From NCBI GenBank assembly GCA_945861065.1, contig CAMASI010000021.1:1-50685 (forward strand): a DNA stretch of 50,685 nt, written 5' to 3'. Below the pieces are notes generated by a model. The model did not search any database. It was not told the origin of the DNA and was given only the letters and a program-made list of their open reading frames with translations. This DNA comes from Klebsiella pneumoniae. Its GTDB lineage: Bacteria > Myxococcota_A > UBA796 > GCA-2862545. Below are positions 25,790 through 34,118 of the stretch, one piece after another; within the stretch, counting starts at the first letter, position 1; every line of letters begins with the position of its first letter. The position numbers and the translations under genes are program-made.

Positions 25790-27256
25790 TTGAACGTTCT
25801 CACTACCCTGGCCATCGCGACCGACATCGAAGCCGATTTGCTCGCCATAGCGGTCAGCACTGGCGTTGACCTCGCCACCCTCGACGCCTTGCTGGGGGTC
25901 GGCGTCGGCGCTTGGGCCACAAGCCGCAAGTTCACCGGCGCTGAGGGTTCTGGTTTGGTGTTGCCCGGATTGGGGCGCTCCAAGGCTCGTGACGTCCTGT
26001 TGGTGGGTACAGGTGACGGGTCGCCACGCGCCCTGCGTGCAGCGGCGGGAAAAGTCGGTCGTGAAGCAAGGGCGCTGTCGGCGGCCACGGTTGCCCTCGC
26101 GTTGTGTGCTGCGGACGACCCAGGTCGAATCGAATTGCTGGTCGAGTCACTTCGTGTCGGCAACTACCAGTGGGAGACCCACAAGCCCGAGAAGGACCGC
26201 ACGCCATCGATCTCTACAGTCTTGTTGGTGGGGTCGAACAGCGGCCCTGTGGTGGACGATGCGGCACGGCGCGCCATGGACGCCACAAACGCCCAAAACG
26301 TGACCCGCGACCTTGTGAACGGGACCGCCGCGGACGTGTACCCGGAGACGTTGGCCGAAGCCGCTGGCCAACTCGCAAGCCTTCCGGGCGTCACGGTGGA
26401 CGTGTGGGACGTCGCGCGACTCAAAGCGGAACGCTGTGTCGGCATCCTCGGCGTCGGTCAGGGCTCGGCGCGTCCTCCGAGACTCATTCGGATCTCTTAT
26501 TCTCCGAGGAATGCCAAGGGGCACGTAGCGCTCGTAGGCAAAGGCATCACCTTCGATTCCGGTGGCCTGTCCCTCAAGCCTCCAGACGGGATGCAGACCA
26601 TGCGCTGTGACATGGCCGGAGCTGCGACGGTCATCGGCGCAATTCAAGCCATTGCGAAGCGTGGCCTGCCGATTCGGGTCGATGGATGGATCGGTGCTGC
26701 CGAAAACATGACCGGCGGCAACGCGTACAAGCTCGGAGACGTACTCGCCTATTCCAATGGCGTCACTGTAGAGATTCACAACACCGACGCCGAGGGCCGA
26801 TTGGTCCTCGCGGATTGCCTGATCCAGGCCTGCGGAACCCAGGGTGTCACCGACGTGGTGGACCTCGCGACGCTCACCGGCGCCGTCGTCGTGGCCGTGG
26901 GCACTGACTTCACCGGCTTGTTTACGGCAGACGACGCGTTGGCAGCGGAGTTGTCACAAGCGTCGGTCAAGGCCGGCGAGGGCATGTGGCGGTTGCCCTT
27001 GCACGCCCCCTACAACGAGAAGCTGAAGTCCGACTTCGCGCAGCTCAAGAACGTCGGCGGACGCGAAGCCGGAGCCACCACGGCGGCATTGTTCCTCCAG
27101 CATTTTGTGACGCCGAAAGTGCGCTGGGCGCATTTGGACATTGCGGGACCGGCCTTCCTCGACCGCGCGTCAGGCATGTACGCCGCGGGCGGAACCGGCC
27201 AGATGGTTCGCACCCTGGTCACCTGGCTCGAAAGCCGCGTCGCCGCGCTCAGCTAG
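25790..27256 (+). CDS. pepA: Leucyl aminopeptidase (M17, PepA)
   Basis: A 488-residue cytosolic dizinc aminopeptidase that removes N-terminal residues from peptides. The catalytic domain shows VGKGITFDSGG (metal-binding lysine and aspartate), RCDMAGAA, and the signature NTDAEGRLVLADCL with the metal ligands; GGREAGATTAALFL follows, as in the family. The first 170 residues are the divergent N-terminal domain. The start is a TTG, supported by AGGAGG (25778-25783) 6 nt upstream; there is no better ATG. It lies 15 bp after the pseudokinase gene on the same strand. Confidence 0.95.
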   Translation: MNVLTTLAIATDIEADLLAIAVSTGVDLATLDALLGVGVGAWATSRKFTGAEGSGLVLPGLGRSKARDVLLVGTGDGSPRALRAAAGKVGREARALSAATVALALCAADDPGRIELLVESLRVGNYQWETHKPEKDRTPSISTVLLVGSNSGPVVDDAARRAMDATNAQNVTRDLVNGTAADVYPETLAEAAGQLASLPGVTVDVWDVARLKAERCVGILGVGQGSARPPRLIRISYSPRNAKGHVALVGKGITFDSGGLSLKPPDGMQTMRCDMAGAATVIGAIQAIAKRGLPIRVDGWIGAAENMTGGNAYKLGDVLAYSNGVTVEIHNTDAEGRLVLADCLIQACGTQGVTDVVDLATLTGAVVVAVGTDFTGLFTADDALAAELSQASVKAGEGMWRLPLHAPYNEKLKSDFAQLKNVGGREAGATTAALFLQHFVTPKVRWAHLDIAGPAFLDRASGMYAAGGTGQMVRTLVTWLESRVAALS

Positions 27257-27290
27257 AGCGGTGACCGAGCATCCTCTGACGCCGCTCTAG
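27253..27290. terminator. Possible bidirectional terminator between pepA and PFK-2/FBPase-2
   Basis: CTAGAGCGG (27253-27261) and CCGCTCTAG (27282-27290) form a perfect 9-bp inverted repeat with a 20-nt loop. The stop codons of the two convergent genes lie within the two arms. No long T-tract is present, so termination efficiency is uncertain. Confidence 0.45.
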
Positions 27291-28504
27291 TCGTCGCCCG
27301 GTGCGGTGCGCAACTCATCACATCCATACGCCGACGGGGTGAGCCGAATCACGGTGTGCAACGGGACGGACAAATGCGGGGTCTCCGCAGCCGGTCGACC
27401 CGTGAAGTACGCGTAAAGCGCTCTCAGGACGGCTTGGTGGGCCACCACAACCACCGGTCCACGCATCCGCTCCAGGTCCACGATGGCGGGTTCAAGTCGA
27501 GCGATCACATCCTCGTACGATTCCCCCGACGGATAGCGGAAACGCAGCTTGTCCGCAGATCTTCCAGTCGCCACATGGGGCATATGCGTCTCAATCTCCT
27601 CATAAGTCATGCCGTCACAAGCACCCGCATCGATTTCGTCTAGCGACCTCAGCGCGCGGCGGGGCCAATGCGCGGGCAACGCGGCGGCTGTCTGCCGCGT
27701 CCTGAGTAGGGTGCTCGTCCACAACTCTGGCGAACAATCCACGGCCTCTGGCAACCAGCGCGCAAGCCGGTCGCCGTAGGCGAAACCCGAAGCCGTGAGC
27801 CCGGAGTCGCCCCCAATTCGACCCGCCGCATTCCATTCGGATTCGCCGTGCCGCGTCAGCCAAATCGAACGCGGCGTCACATGTAGATTCATCAGCAGAA
27901 AGACCAGGCGAGACGGCAGCCACCCGGACACCTCGTGGACTTCCACCCGCCGCCCCACGTCGGTCAACCGAACAAAGCTCCCGTCTGCGGCATCGACAGG
28001 CTCCCACGCCCGTTCGTAATGGGCAATTCGGGCCCGAAAGTCAGCGATCGCCTCAGACTCGGCCACGCCTGCATAGTCGGGAGAGCGCAACTTCGTCTGA
28101 CGGATGTTGGCATCTACGAGTTCTTCGTCATTACAAACCGACTCGATAAACACGACGTCGGCAGCCGCGTCGGCACAACGCGCTCGAAGTCGATCGCGAC
28201 GCCCGCGCCCAACGTTCGTCGCGTCATACACAGCCACCCGACCCGGACCCAACCACGAAAGAAGGTCTCGGAGCGCGGCCTCGGCCATGTCGCCGCGTGC
28301 CGACGCGCCGGAGGGGTTGCCCGGGTCAAAGAAGTCCGCAGACTGCCCACTTCCTAGGCGTTCCCGACGGTACGAACCCACGTTGAACACGGTCGCCTGC
28401 ACGCCCATCCATTGAAGGTACTGGACGATCTTGCGCGCAATGTACGACTTCCCTCTCGCCGGTAAGCCGACCATGCACAACACCAACGGCCGATCGGGCG
28501 CCAC
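27287..28504 (-). CDS. Bifunctional 6-phosphofructo-2-kinase/fructose-2,6-bisphosphatase
   Basis: A 405-residue enzyme expected to make and break fructose 2,6-bisphosphate, the glycolysis/gluconeogenesis signal of eukaryotes. The kinase domain (1-205) has Walker A GLPARGKS (13-20), FNVGSYRR, YDATN and KLRSPDY, as in animal and fungal enzymes. The phosphatase domain (210-400) has RHGESEWN (phospho-histidine His219), RIGGDSGL, Glu290 in DEIDAG, and His356 in AHQAV. All signature residues are present, with no regulatory extensions at either end. The GTG start overlaps the preceding stop by one base. It is the last gene of a four-gene minus-strand run. The family is otherwise mainly eukaryotic, so ancient transfer is likely. 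Confidence 0.9.
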   Translation of the reverse strand: MAPDRPLVLCMVGLPARGKSYIARKIVQYLQWMGVQATVFNVGSYRRERLGSGQSADFFDPGNPSGASARGDMAEAALRDLLSWLGPGRVAVYDATNVGRGRRDRLRARCADAAADVVFIESVCNDEELVDANIRQTKLRSPDYAGVAESEAIADFRARIAHYERAWEPVDAADGSFVRLTDVGRRVEVHEVSGWLPSRLVFLLMNLHVTPRSIWLTRHGESEWNAAGRIGGDSGLTASGFAYGDRLARWLPEAVDCSPELWTSTLLRTRQTAAALPAHWPRRALRSLDEIDAGACDGMTYEEIETHMPHVATGRSADKLRFRYPSGESYEDVIARLEPAIVDLERMRGPVVVVAHQAVLRALYAYFTGRPAAETPHLSVPLHTVIRLTPSAYGCDELRTAPGDD

Positions 28505-29145
28505 TAGCGAACCGGCGTGCAGACGGTGGGCTGCAACGTACAGCGTTTGTGGTCACCGGCACGGACCTCGATGAGTACGGGTTCGGAGCCCTTGAACGTC
28601 GCCTCGCAAACCACACCCGGCGGCACATCCCGCACCGTGGCAGCGCCGCTGCGGACCGGCGCCCGAGCCCGGTATGGCGTCCCACCGCACACGACCTCCA
28701 TCTCGTGGAAATACCGGTCTGACGGTAGTTCTACCGTCACCGGAGCTGGCTGCGGCCCTAGCGGAACAACAGCTTCCACCGCGAGGCCTGAAGGACGCAC
28801 CCGTCGCTGAAGTTCATCGGTGTTGTGGTCGCCGACATCGTGGCCGGGCCCGGCGATAGCTGCCGAGACCGCGGTATTGTTCCTGTCCATCCACCATCCG
28901 ACGAGGAGGACCGCGACCCACAAAGCGCCACCACCGCCCGTGAGCAAGCCCAGGCCGGCAACCGCGGCCAGAACGCCCACGCGGCCCTCCTCTTCAGGGT
29001 CCTGTTCTTCCAACGCGTGTCCCGCGAACCGGTTTGCCGCCGACCGCTTCGGCGCGGATTCGGCAGCCGCCGAAGCGACGACAGAAAGCGCCCGCCCGTG
29101 CCCGGCGTCCGGCGGCGGCGCAGGGACGGAAGGGCCTGGTTTCAC
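28504..29145 (-). CDS. Single-pass membrane protein with PEGA-like C-terminal domain
   Basis: A 213-residue protein. The N-terminal about 55 residues are Pro/Ala-rich and charged (cytoplasmic); one membrane region lies at about 55-85 (VLAAVAGLGLLTGGGGALWV and following). The extracytoplasmic part ends in a beta-rich domain with VCGGTPY, GVVCEATF and CTLQPTVC. The Cys-Gly-Gly, Pro-Gly-x-Cys and final Cys pattern matches the C-terminal domain of the Ser/Thr kinase at 21030-22820. GTG 29145 overlaps the SDR stop codon (GTGA); a TTG three codons earlier is the alternative. Function unknown; likely a sensor or cell-envelope partner. Confidence 0.6.
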   Translation of the reverse strand: MKPGPSVPAPPPDAGHGRALSVVASAAAESAPKRSAANRFAGHALEEQDPEEEGRVGVLAAVAGLGLLTGGGGALWVAVLLVGWWMDRNNTAVSAAIAGPGHDVGDHNTDELQRRVRPSGLAVEAVVPLGPQPAPVTVELPSDRYFHEMEVVCGGTPYRARAPVRSGAATVRDVPPGVVCEATFKGSEPVLIEVRAGDHKRCTLQPTVCTPVR

Positions 29146-29954
29146 ACGAACCAATCCAACGTCGGCTCAACGCCCGGTGTCGCATTGTACTTGGAAAAGT
29201 CCGTGACGCCGGTGGTCCGCAGCAGGTCCTCATCAATGAAATGCTGGCCAGTAAATGTCCGTGGGTCCTGCGTAAGAATGTGCCAAGCCGCATCGGCCAC
29301 GATGTCGGTCGTTCGCGACGCAGCCATCAGCGACGGACCCCCCAACATTTCGACGGCCGAGGTTGCAATCGTCGTCCGTGGCCACAGTGTGTTCACGCCG
29401 ACGCGGCCCTTGAACTCTGCCGCCATCCCCAACGCACACATCGACATCCCGTATTTGCTCATGGTGTAGGCCGTATTGGGCGCAAACCATTTCGCTTCCA
29501 TGCTCAGCGGCGGGGAAATGTTGAGGATGTGTGCGTGGTTCGAGCGCAACAGGTACGGCATGGCTGCTTGGGACGTGGCGTAGGTCCCGCGCACGTTCAC
29601 GCCAAACATCAGGTCGAAACGTTTCATCGTCGTCTCGACCGTACCCGCAAGGAAAATCGCTGAGGCGTTGTTGACTACGATGTCGATGCCGCCAAAGGCT
29701 TCGGCTGCACGCGAGACGGCAAACGCGATGGCGTCGGGGTCCCGGATGTCCGTGGCCACGGCGATCGCCTGACCGCCGGCCGCCACCATCTCTGCAGCCG
29801 CCGTGTGAATCGTGCCGGGCAACTTTGGATGGGGCGTGTCCGTCTTCGAGACAATCACGATGTTGGCGCCGTCTGCGGCGGCGCGAAGGCCAATCGCCTT
29901 GCCAATGCCACGGCTGGCACCGGTAATGAACAACGTACGACCTTGAAGAGACAT
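29142..29954 (-). CDS. HSDL2-like short-chain dehydrogenase/reductase
   Basis: A 270-residue SDR. The cofactor motif is GASRGIGKAIG, followed by NNASAIFL and the catalytic region ISPP, then YTMSKYGMSM with Tyr-x-x-x-Lys. The segments SKTDTPHPKLPGTIHTAA, GTYATSQAAMPYL, LNISPPLSME and ALGMAAEFKG closely follow animal hydroxysteroid dehydrogenase-like protein 2, which handles fatty-acyl substrates; the SCP2 domain of the animal protein is absent. ATG 29954 has GGAG 7 nt upstream; longer starts run into the thioesterase gene. It is 8 bp after a thioesterase gene, consistent with acyl-CoA metabolism. The real substrate is unknown. Confidence 0.85.
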   Translation of the reverse strand: MSLQGRTLFITGASRGIGKAIGLRAAADGANIVIVSKTDTPHPKLPGTIHTAAAEMVAAGGQAIAVATDIRDPDAIAFAVSRAAEAFGGIDIVVNNASAIFLAGTVETTMKRFDLMFGVNVRGTYATSQAAMPYLLRSNHAHILNISPPLSMEAKWFAPNTAYTMSKYGMSMCALGMAAEFKGRVGVNTLWPRTTIATSAVEMLGGPSLMAASRTTDIVADAAWHILTQDPRTFTGQHFIDEDLLRTTGVTDFSKYNATPGVEPTLDWFV

Positions 29955-29962
29955 GGTGGCTC

Positions 29963-30361
29963 CTATTTCGATCGAACGGCGTCGATAACGTATTGCGGCA
30001 AGCGAACAATTCTCCGCTCGGCATTGTGAATGCACACCAACTGAAGGTCGCCTTTCACGGCTGGGGCCTTGCCCGCAGGCCGCCAGACTTCTTGGTGGAA
30101 GACAGCGCGAAACTCGCTTGGGAGAGTCACCGACGTCCGTATTTCCAACGTGTCGCCAAAAACCGCCCCTTCCTTGAACTCAAGTTCGATTTTGTAAACG
30201 ACAAAGCCGAGTCCTTCGTTCTTGAAGAGATGCACCAGGCGGTCGCGCCCCAGCAGGTGTTCGCGCGCACGTTCGAAGTACTTCAGGTAGTTCGCGTGGT
30301 ACACGAGCCCGCTAAAATCAGTGTCCTCGTAGTATACATCGACGGGAAATCGATTTTCCAC
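29963..30361 (-). CDS. Hotdog-fold acyl-CoA thioesterase (YbgC/FadM-like)
   Basis: A 132-residue protein. The motif VYYEDTDFSGLVYHANYLKYFERARE is the YbgC/4-hydroxybenzoyl-CoA thioesterase signature with its catalytic aspartate (given here in description only). It hydrolyses acyl-CoA thioesters. GTG 30361 has AGGAG 7 nt upstream; longer versions in the same frame have no support. It heads the run thioesterase, HSDL2-like SDR, membrane protein, PFK-2/FBPase-2. No Tol-Pal genes are nearby, so the link seen in Gammaproteobacteria does not apply here. Confidence 0.88.
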   Translation of the reverse strand: MENRFPVDVYYEDTDFSGLVYHANYLKYFERAREHLLGRDRLVHLFKNEGLGFVVYKIELEFKEGAVFGDTLEIRTSVTLPSEFRAVFHQEVWRPAGKAPAVKGDLQLVCIHNAERRIVRLPQYVIDAVRSK

Positions 30362-30590
30362 GCGTCTCCTTCCGACGGCCTCGGCGCTAACGCGCCAACT
30401 CCGGAGCGAAGCCAAACGGCCTGACGAACGTCCGACACCCCTTCGAATCGGATCGGCGCGCCACGATGGCTCGACACCCGGCAATCCGGGGCGCGAGGCG
30501 ACCGACGAACGCGTCGTGAAAGGCGGCATTCGTCCGTGCCAACCGTCGGCACGACAACTGCTCTTCGGCCGTCCCTGCCAAGGCAATCAC

Positions 30591-32084
30591 ATGGCCGTCA
30601 CGGTCTGGTCCGGCGCCCTCCAAGGCGTGCACGCTGTCCCCATTCAAGTCGAGGTCGATCTGCTTCGACGGTTGCCTCGACTCGTCATCGTGGGCCTCGC
30701 TGCGAACGCAGTGAAAGAGGCCGCTGAACGGGTTCGATCGGCGGTTGGAAACTCCGGATGTGAGTTCCCGCGACAACGCATCGTCGTCAACCTGGCTCCT
30801 GCAGACGTGAAAAAGGAGGGCACCGCCCTCGATCTGCCCGTCGCGCTCGGAATTCTCGCGTCCGCCGGAGACGTTCCGGCGGAGTCTCTTGACTCCGTGC
30901 TGGCCGTGGGGGAGTTGGCCTTGTCTGGCGACCTTCGTCCGGTGCGCGGCGCCCTTTCCCTCGCGTCGTTGGCCCGCAGTCTAGACCGCACACTCCTGCT
31001 TCCACGGGCTTCCGCATGGCAAGCCGGCATCGTGCCAGGCGCGCGGGTGGTCGGGGTGGACACGCTCACAGAGGCCATCGCGTATCTACGGGGTGAGTTC
31101 GTCCCCGAGGCCATACCCGCGCCGCGCGACCCGACGCGCGACCACGGCCCCGACCTTTCCGACGTGCGCGGTCAGGCCGTGGCGCGACGGGCGCTCGAGA
31201 TCGCCGCGGCCGGCGCCCATCACCTGCTCCTTGTCGGACCACCGGGCTGCGGCAAGTCGATGCTCGCCCAACGGCTGCCGACCATCCTGCCTCAAGCGAG
31301 TTTCGAGGAGGCGCTCGATACCAGTCGAATCCACTCCGCCGCTGGGTTGTTGGACGGCGGCCTTGGCCTGCTCAGCCGACGACCGTTTCGTGCGCCCCAC
31401 CACACCGTGTCCGTCGCCGGCATGGTCGGGGATCGGTCCCTCCGTCCTGGCGAGGTCAGCCTCGCGCACCACGGTGTGCTCTTCCTCGACGAGGCCGCCG
31501 AGTTTCCACGGGCCGTACTCGAAGTGCTTCGCCAGCCGCTCGAGGACGGCGTTGTGAGGATCTCGCGAGCCGCAGGCACCGTGGAGTACCCGGCACGGTT
31601 GACGCTCGTGCTCGCGACCAACCCCTGTCCGTGCGGGCACCGAGGCAGTGGGCGACCCTGCAGTTGCACAGATTCCGACGTCGCTCGGTACACCCGCCGG
31701 TTGTCCGGTCCGGTACTCGATCGCGTAGACCTTCGCGTCGAACTGCGCCCTCTCACCAGCCGCGAGTTGGTCAGCGGCCCGCCGGGAGAGTCCAGCGCGG
31801 ACGTGCGCGCCCGTGTCGTTTGCGCCCGCGAACGCCAAGCCGCGCGGGGTCAACTGCAACCCAACGCTCATCTCGACGCCGCGGGCATTCGCACAGTGGC
31901 CCCCTTGTCCGACGTCGCGCGCAACCTTCTCGAAGAGGGTGCCGACCGCTTCCAGTTGTCGGGTCGTGCCACCACGCGCTTGCTCAAGGTTGCCCGCACC
32001 GTGGCGGACCTCGCAGAACGGGCAGACATTTCCGAAAGCGACGTCGCCGAAGCGCTGGCCCTTCGTGTGGCGGAGGCCGCATGA
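30591..32084 (+). CDS. comM: YifB/ComM-family Mg-chelatase-like AAA+ ATPase
   Basis: A 497-residue ring-forming AAA+ ATPase; in naturally competent bacteria ComM is a branch-migration helicase for integrating incoming DNA. The N-terminal ChlI-like domain begins [16 protein letters not shown]. Walker A is GPPGCGKSM (about 215-223), Walker [10 protein letters not shown], then the family's cysteine motif NPCPCGHRG with CSCT, and a C-terminal Mg-chelatase domain. It directly precedes a small gene and recA, all overlapping, suggesting a recombination operon. The 229-bp gap to the divergent thioesterase must hold its promoter, but I could not place one; a short inverted repeat GTGCC-7-GGCAC is at 30536-30552. 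Confidence 0.9.
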   Translation: MAVTVWSGALQGVHAVPIQVEVDLLRRLPRLVIVGLAANAVKEAAERVRSAVGNSGCEFPRQRIVVNLAPADVKKEGTALDLPVALGILASAGDVPAESLDSVLAVGELALSGDLRPVRGALSLASLARSLDRTLLLPRASAWQAGIVPGARVVGVDTLTEAIAYLRGEFVPEAIPAPRDPTRDHGPDLSDVRGQAVARRALEIAAAGAHHLLLVGPPGCGKSMLAQRLPTILPQASFEEALDTSRIHSAAGLLDGGLGLLSRRPFRAPHHTVSVAGMVGDRSLRPGEVSLAHHGVLFLDEAAEFPRAVLEVLRQPLEDGVVRISRAAGTVEYPARLTLVLATNPCPCGHRGSGRPCSCTDSDVARYTRRLSGPVLDRVDLRVELRPLTSRELVSGPPGESSADVRARVVCARERQAARGQLQPNAHLDAAGIRTVAPLSDVARNLLEEGADRFQLSGRATTRLLKVARTVADLAERADISESDVAEALALRVAEAA

Positions 32085-32329
32085 TCGCCGCCCTCGTTTT
32101 CGTCGTCATCGTCGATCAGATGGACGGCGACATCGCTTCCGTCGAGGTCGACGGCCGATCGACCGCCTTCGTTTCCCTCGACCTTTTGCCGCCGGACGTT
32201 CGCGAAGGGGACCAACTGGTTTTCCGCATCGACCGCCGGCCCACACCTACCGCGGCGCTCAAGCCACGGAAGACCGGGCAAGATGCCCGCGTTTGTCTGA
32301 CAAAGCACAACACTGGAGTTGTTCCATGA
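32081..32329 (+). CDS. DUF3006-like small protein
   Basis: An 82-residue protein. The motif [15 protein letters not shown], followed by [16 protein letters not shown], fits DUF3006, a small beta-barrel-like family (typical pattern: DR-x-EGD-x-A-x-x-E, then LP-x-x-x-x-EGD). It overlaps comM (ATGA) and recA (ATGA) by 4 nt each, so the three are coupled. DUF3006 has no known activity. The N-terminal [11 protein letters not shown] could look like a short hydrophobic helix but is more likely a first strand. Confidence 0.65.
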   Translation: MIAALVFVVIVDQMDGDIASVEVDGRSTAFVSLDLLPPDVREGDQLVFRIDRRPTPTAALKPRKTGQDARVCLTKHNTGVVP

Positions 32330-33321
32330 CCATCGACCACCGGGCGGAAGCCCTCTCCACCACCCTCGACGCCATTTCGAAGCGCTTCGGCCAAGGCGCG
32401 CTGATGCGACTGGGCCAACGCCCTATTTCTGAGGTACCCATCGTGTCGACGGGCTCGTCCCGCCTGGATGCGGCGATCGGAATCGGCGGCTACCCTCGCG
32501 GGCGCGTCATCGAGGTCTTCGGCCCAGAATCCAGCGGAAAGACCACGCTCGCCCTGCACGCGATTGCGGAGATTCAGCGAAAGGGTGGCACGGCAGCCAT
32601 GATCGACGCCGAACACGCGTTGGACGTCAACTACGCGCGCGCCTTGGGCGTGGACTGCGACGCATTGCTCGTCAGCCAGCCCGATTCCGGCGAGCAGGCG
32701 TTGGACATCACGGAGGCCCTTGTGCGCTCCGGGGCGGTCGACATCATCGTGATCGACTCCGTGGCCGCCCTCACCCCTCAAGCAGAAATCGAAGGCGACA
32801 TGGGTGATTCGCATATGGGCTTACAAGCGCGCCTCATGTCGCAGGCGCTCCGCAAGATCACCGCCATCACCGCCCGAAGCGGGACAATCGTGTTGTTTAT
32901 CAACCAGATTCGTCAGAAGATCGGTGTGACCTTTGGCAACGGCGAGACGACGACCGGCGGCAACGCGTTGAAGTTCTACGCCAGCATCCGGCTCGACATC
33001 CGGCGAATCGGCGCCTTGAAGAAGGGCGAAGAAGCCATCGGGTCGAAGACGCGCATCAAGGTTGTGAAGAACAAACTGGCGCCCCCGTTCCGCGAAGCCG
33101 AAGTCGAAATCGTGTGGGGCCGCGGAATCTGCAATGCAGGCGAACTCATCGACAGCGCCGAAGAAGCCGGCGTGTTGACGAAGAACGGCTCGTGGTTCAT
33201 CCTGGGCGAGGACCGCCTCGGGAACGGCCGCGAAGCTTTGCGCGAGGCCATCCGCGCCGACATCCACTTGGCCGAGCGCATCCGCGCGAAGCTGCCTGGA
33301 GCTGTCGCGCTCGCCAAGTAG
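32326..33321 (+). CDS. recA: Recombinase RecA
   Basis: A 331-residue recombinase. The Walker A motif is GPESSGKT (66-73), Walker B is [10 protein letters not shown], and the DNA-binding L2 loop region [23 protein letters not shown] is intact (given partly). It catalyses strand exchange and stimulates LexA cleavage where present. The C-terminal acidic tail is short, ending [10 protein letters not shown], so the protein is slightly shorter than E. coli RecA. The gene overlaps the DUF3006-like gene by 4 nt. No SOS box was recognised in the operon's leader. A strong inverted repeat starts 14 bp after the stop. Confidence 0.97.
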   Translation: MTIDHRAEALSTTLDAISKRFGQGALMRLGQRPISEVPIVSTGSSRLDAAIGIGGYPRGRVIEVFGPESSGKTTLALHAIAEIQRKGGTAAMIDAEHALDVNYARALGVDCDALLVSQPDSGEQALDITEALVRSGAVDIIVIDSVAALTPQAEIEGDMGDSHMGLQARLMSQALRKITAITARSGTIVLFINQIRQKIGVTFGNGETTTGGNALKFYASIRLDIRRIGALKKGEEAIGSKTRIKVVKNKLAPPFREAEVEIVWGRGICNAGELIDSAEEAGVLTKNGSWFILGEDRLGNGREALREAIRADIHLAERIRAKLPGAVALAK

Positions 33322-33334
33322 CGACAAGACCCGC

Positions 33335-33380
33335 CACGTCGCCCCCTCAACGGGGTAAACGCCGCTTAGGGGGCGACGTG
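33335..33380 (+). promoter_or_regulatory. Perfect 13-bp hairpin after recA covering the next gene's RBS and start
   Basis: CACGTCGCCCCCT (33335-33347) and AGGGGGCGACGTG (33368-33380) pair perfectly with a 20-nt loop. The right arm contains both the AGGGGG ribosome binding site and the GTG start codon of the MscS-like gene. It could terminate recA transcription, although no T-tract follows, or hide the start codon and so control translation of the channel and the downstream mevalonate genes. Confidence 0.7.
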
Positions 33381-34118
33381 CCGCAGGTCGTAGTCTCAGT
33401 CCTATGCGCACTTGCAGTCGCGGCCGCGGGCCTGTTCGTTTCCTCCTGGATCGCGAACCTCGTCGACCGAAGCACCGCCAGAATCCAAATGGATCCGATC
33501 GTGCGGCGCCTGCTCGTCATGGGCGTCCGACCCCTGGTGTGGTGCATCGCCATCATCATGGCGCTGCCCTTCATCGGGATCGGGCCGGAGTCCATTCTTA
33601 CAGTGCTTGCCGGCGCAAGCCTGTCCGTGGGCTTGGCGCTCCGCGACCACCTCTCCAACGTCGCATCGGGGGCAATCCTGTTGACGCTTCGCCCCTACGG
33701 CATCGGTGACCTCGTCACCGTGGGCACCAGCGAGGGGCGCGTCGAGGGCATCGGCCTGTTCGAGACGGTGCTTCGTCGACTGGACGGTGCCGAGGTCACT
33801 CTGCGCAACGACCTCGTGCTGCTGGCGCCCATCGTCAACCACACACGGACAGGAAAACGGCGCTTTGAGATCGACGTCCACATCGGCTGGGCGTCCGAAC
33901 TCGACGCTGCGACGCTGCGCGCCCGCGAGGCCGTGGCGGCTGTGGCCGAAGTCCTGAAGGAACCGGCACCGACGGTGCTGTTGGAGGCCCTACCAAACAC
34001 AGGACCCGTGTTGCGGGTGAGAGCCTGGTGCCCTCCGGAATCCTATGTGGCCACCCGAGGCGCTGCTGCGTTGGCTGCGGCCCGCGCGGTGCAGACGCTA
34101 CCGCCACCAACGGCTTGA
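33378..34118 (+). CDS. Small-conductance mechanosensitive channel (MscS-like)
   Basis: A 246-residue inner-membrane channel. Membrane helices are at about 4-24 and 45-65, followed by the pore helix (VLAGASLSVGLALRDHLSNV and ASGAILLTLRP) and the beta domain (GIGDLVTVG) typical of MscS; a cytoplasmic alpha/beta domain follows. The pore-lining Gly/Ala pattern and the conserved YGIGDLV region are intact. It lacks extra N-terminal helices, so it is a minimal family member. The gene follows recA after 56 bp and starts in the right arm of the hairpin above. Its stop overlaps the HMG-CoA reductase start by one base (TGATG). Confidence 0.85.
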   Translation: MPQVVVSVLCALAVAAAGLFVSSWIANLVDRSTARIQMDPIVRRLLVMGVRPLVWCIAIIMALPFIGIGPESILTVLAGASLSVGLALRDHLSNVASGAILLTLRPYGIGDLVTVGTSEGRVEGIGLFETVLRRLDGAEVTLRNDLVLLAPIVNHTRTGKRRFEIDVHIGWASELDAATLRAREAVAAVAEVLKEPAPTVLLEALPNTGPVLRVRAWCPPESYVATRGAAALAAARAVQTLPPPTA

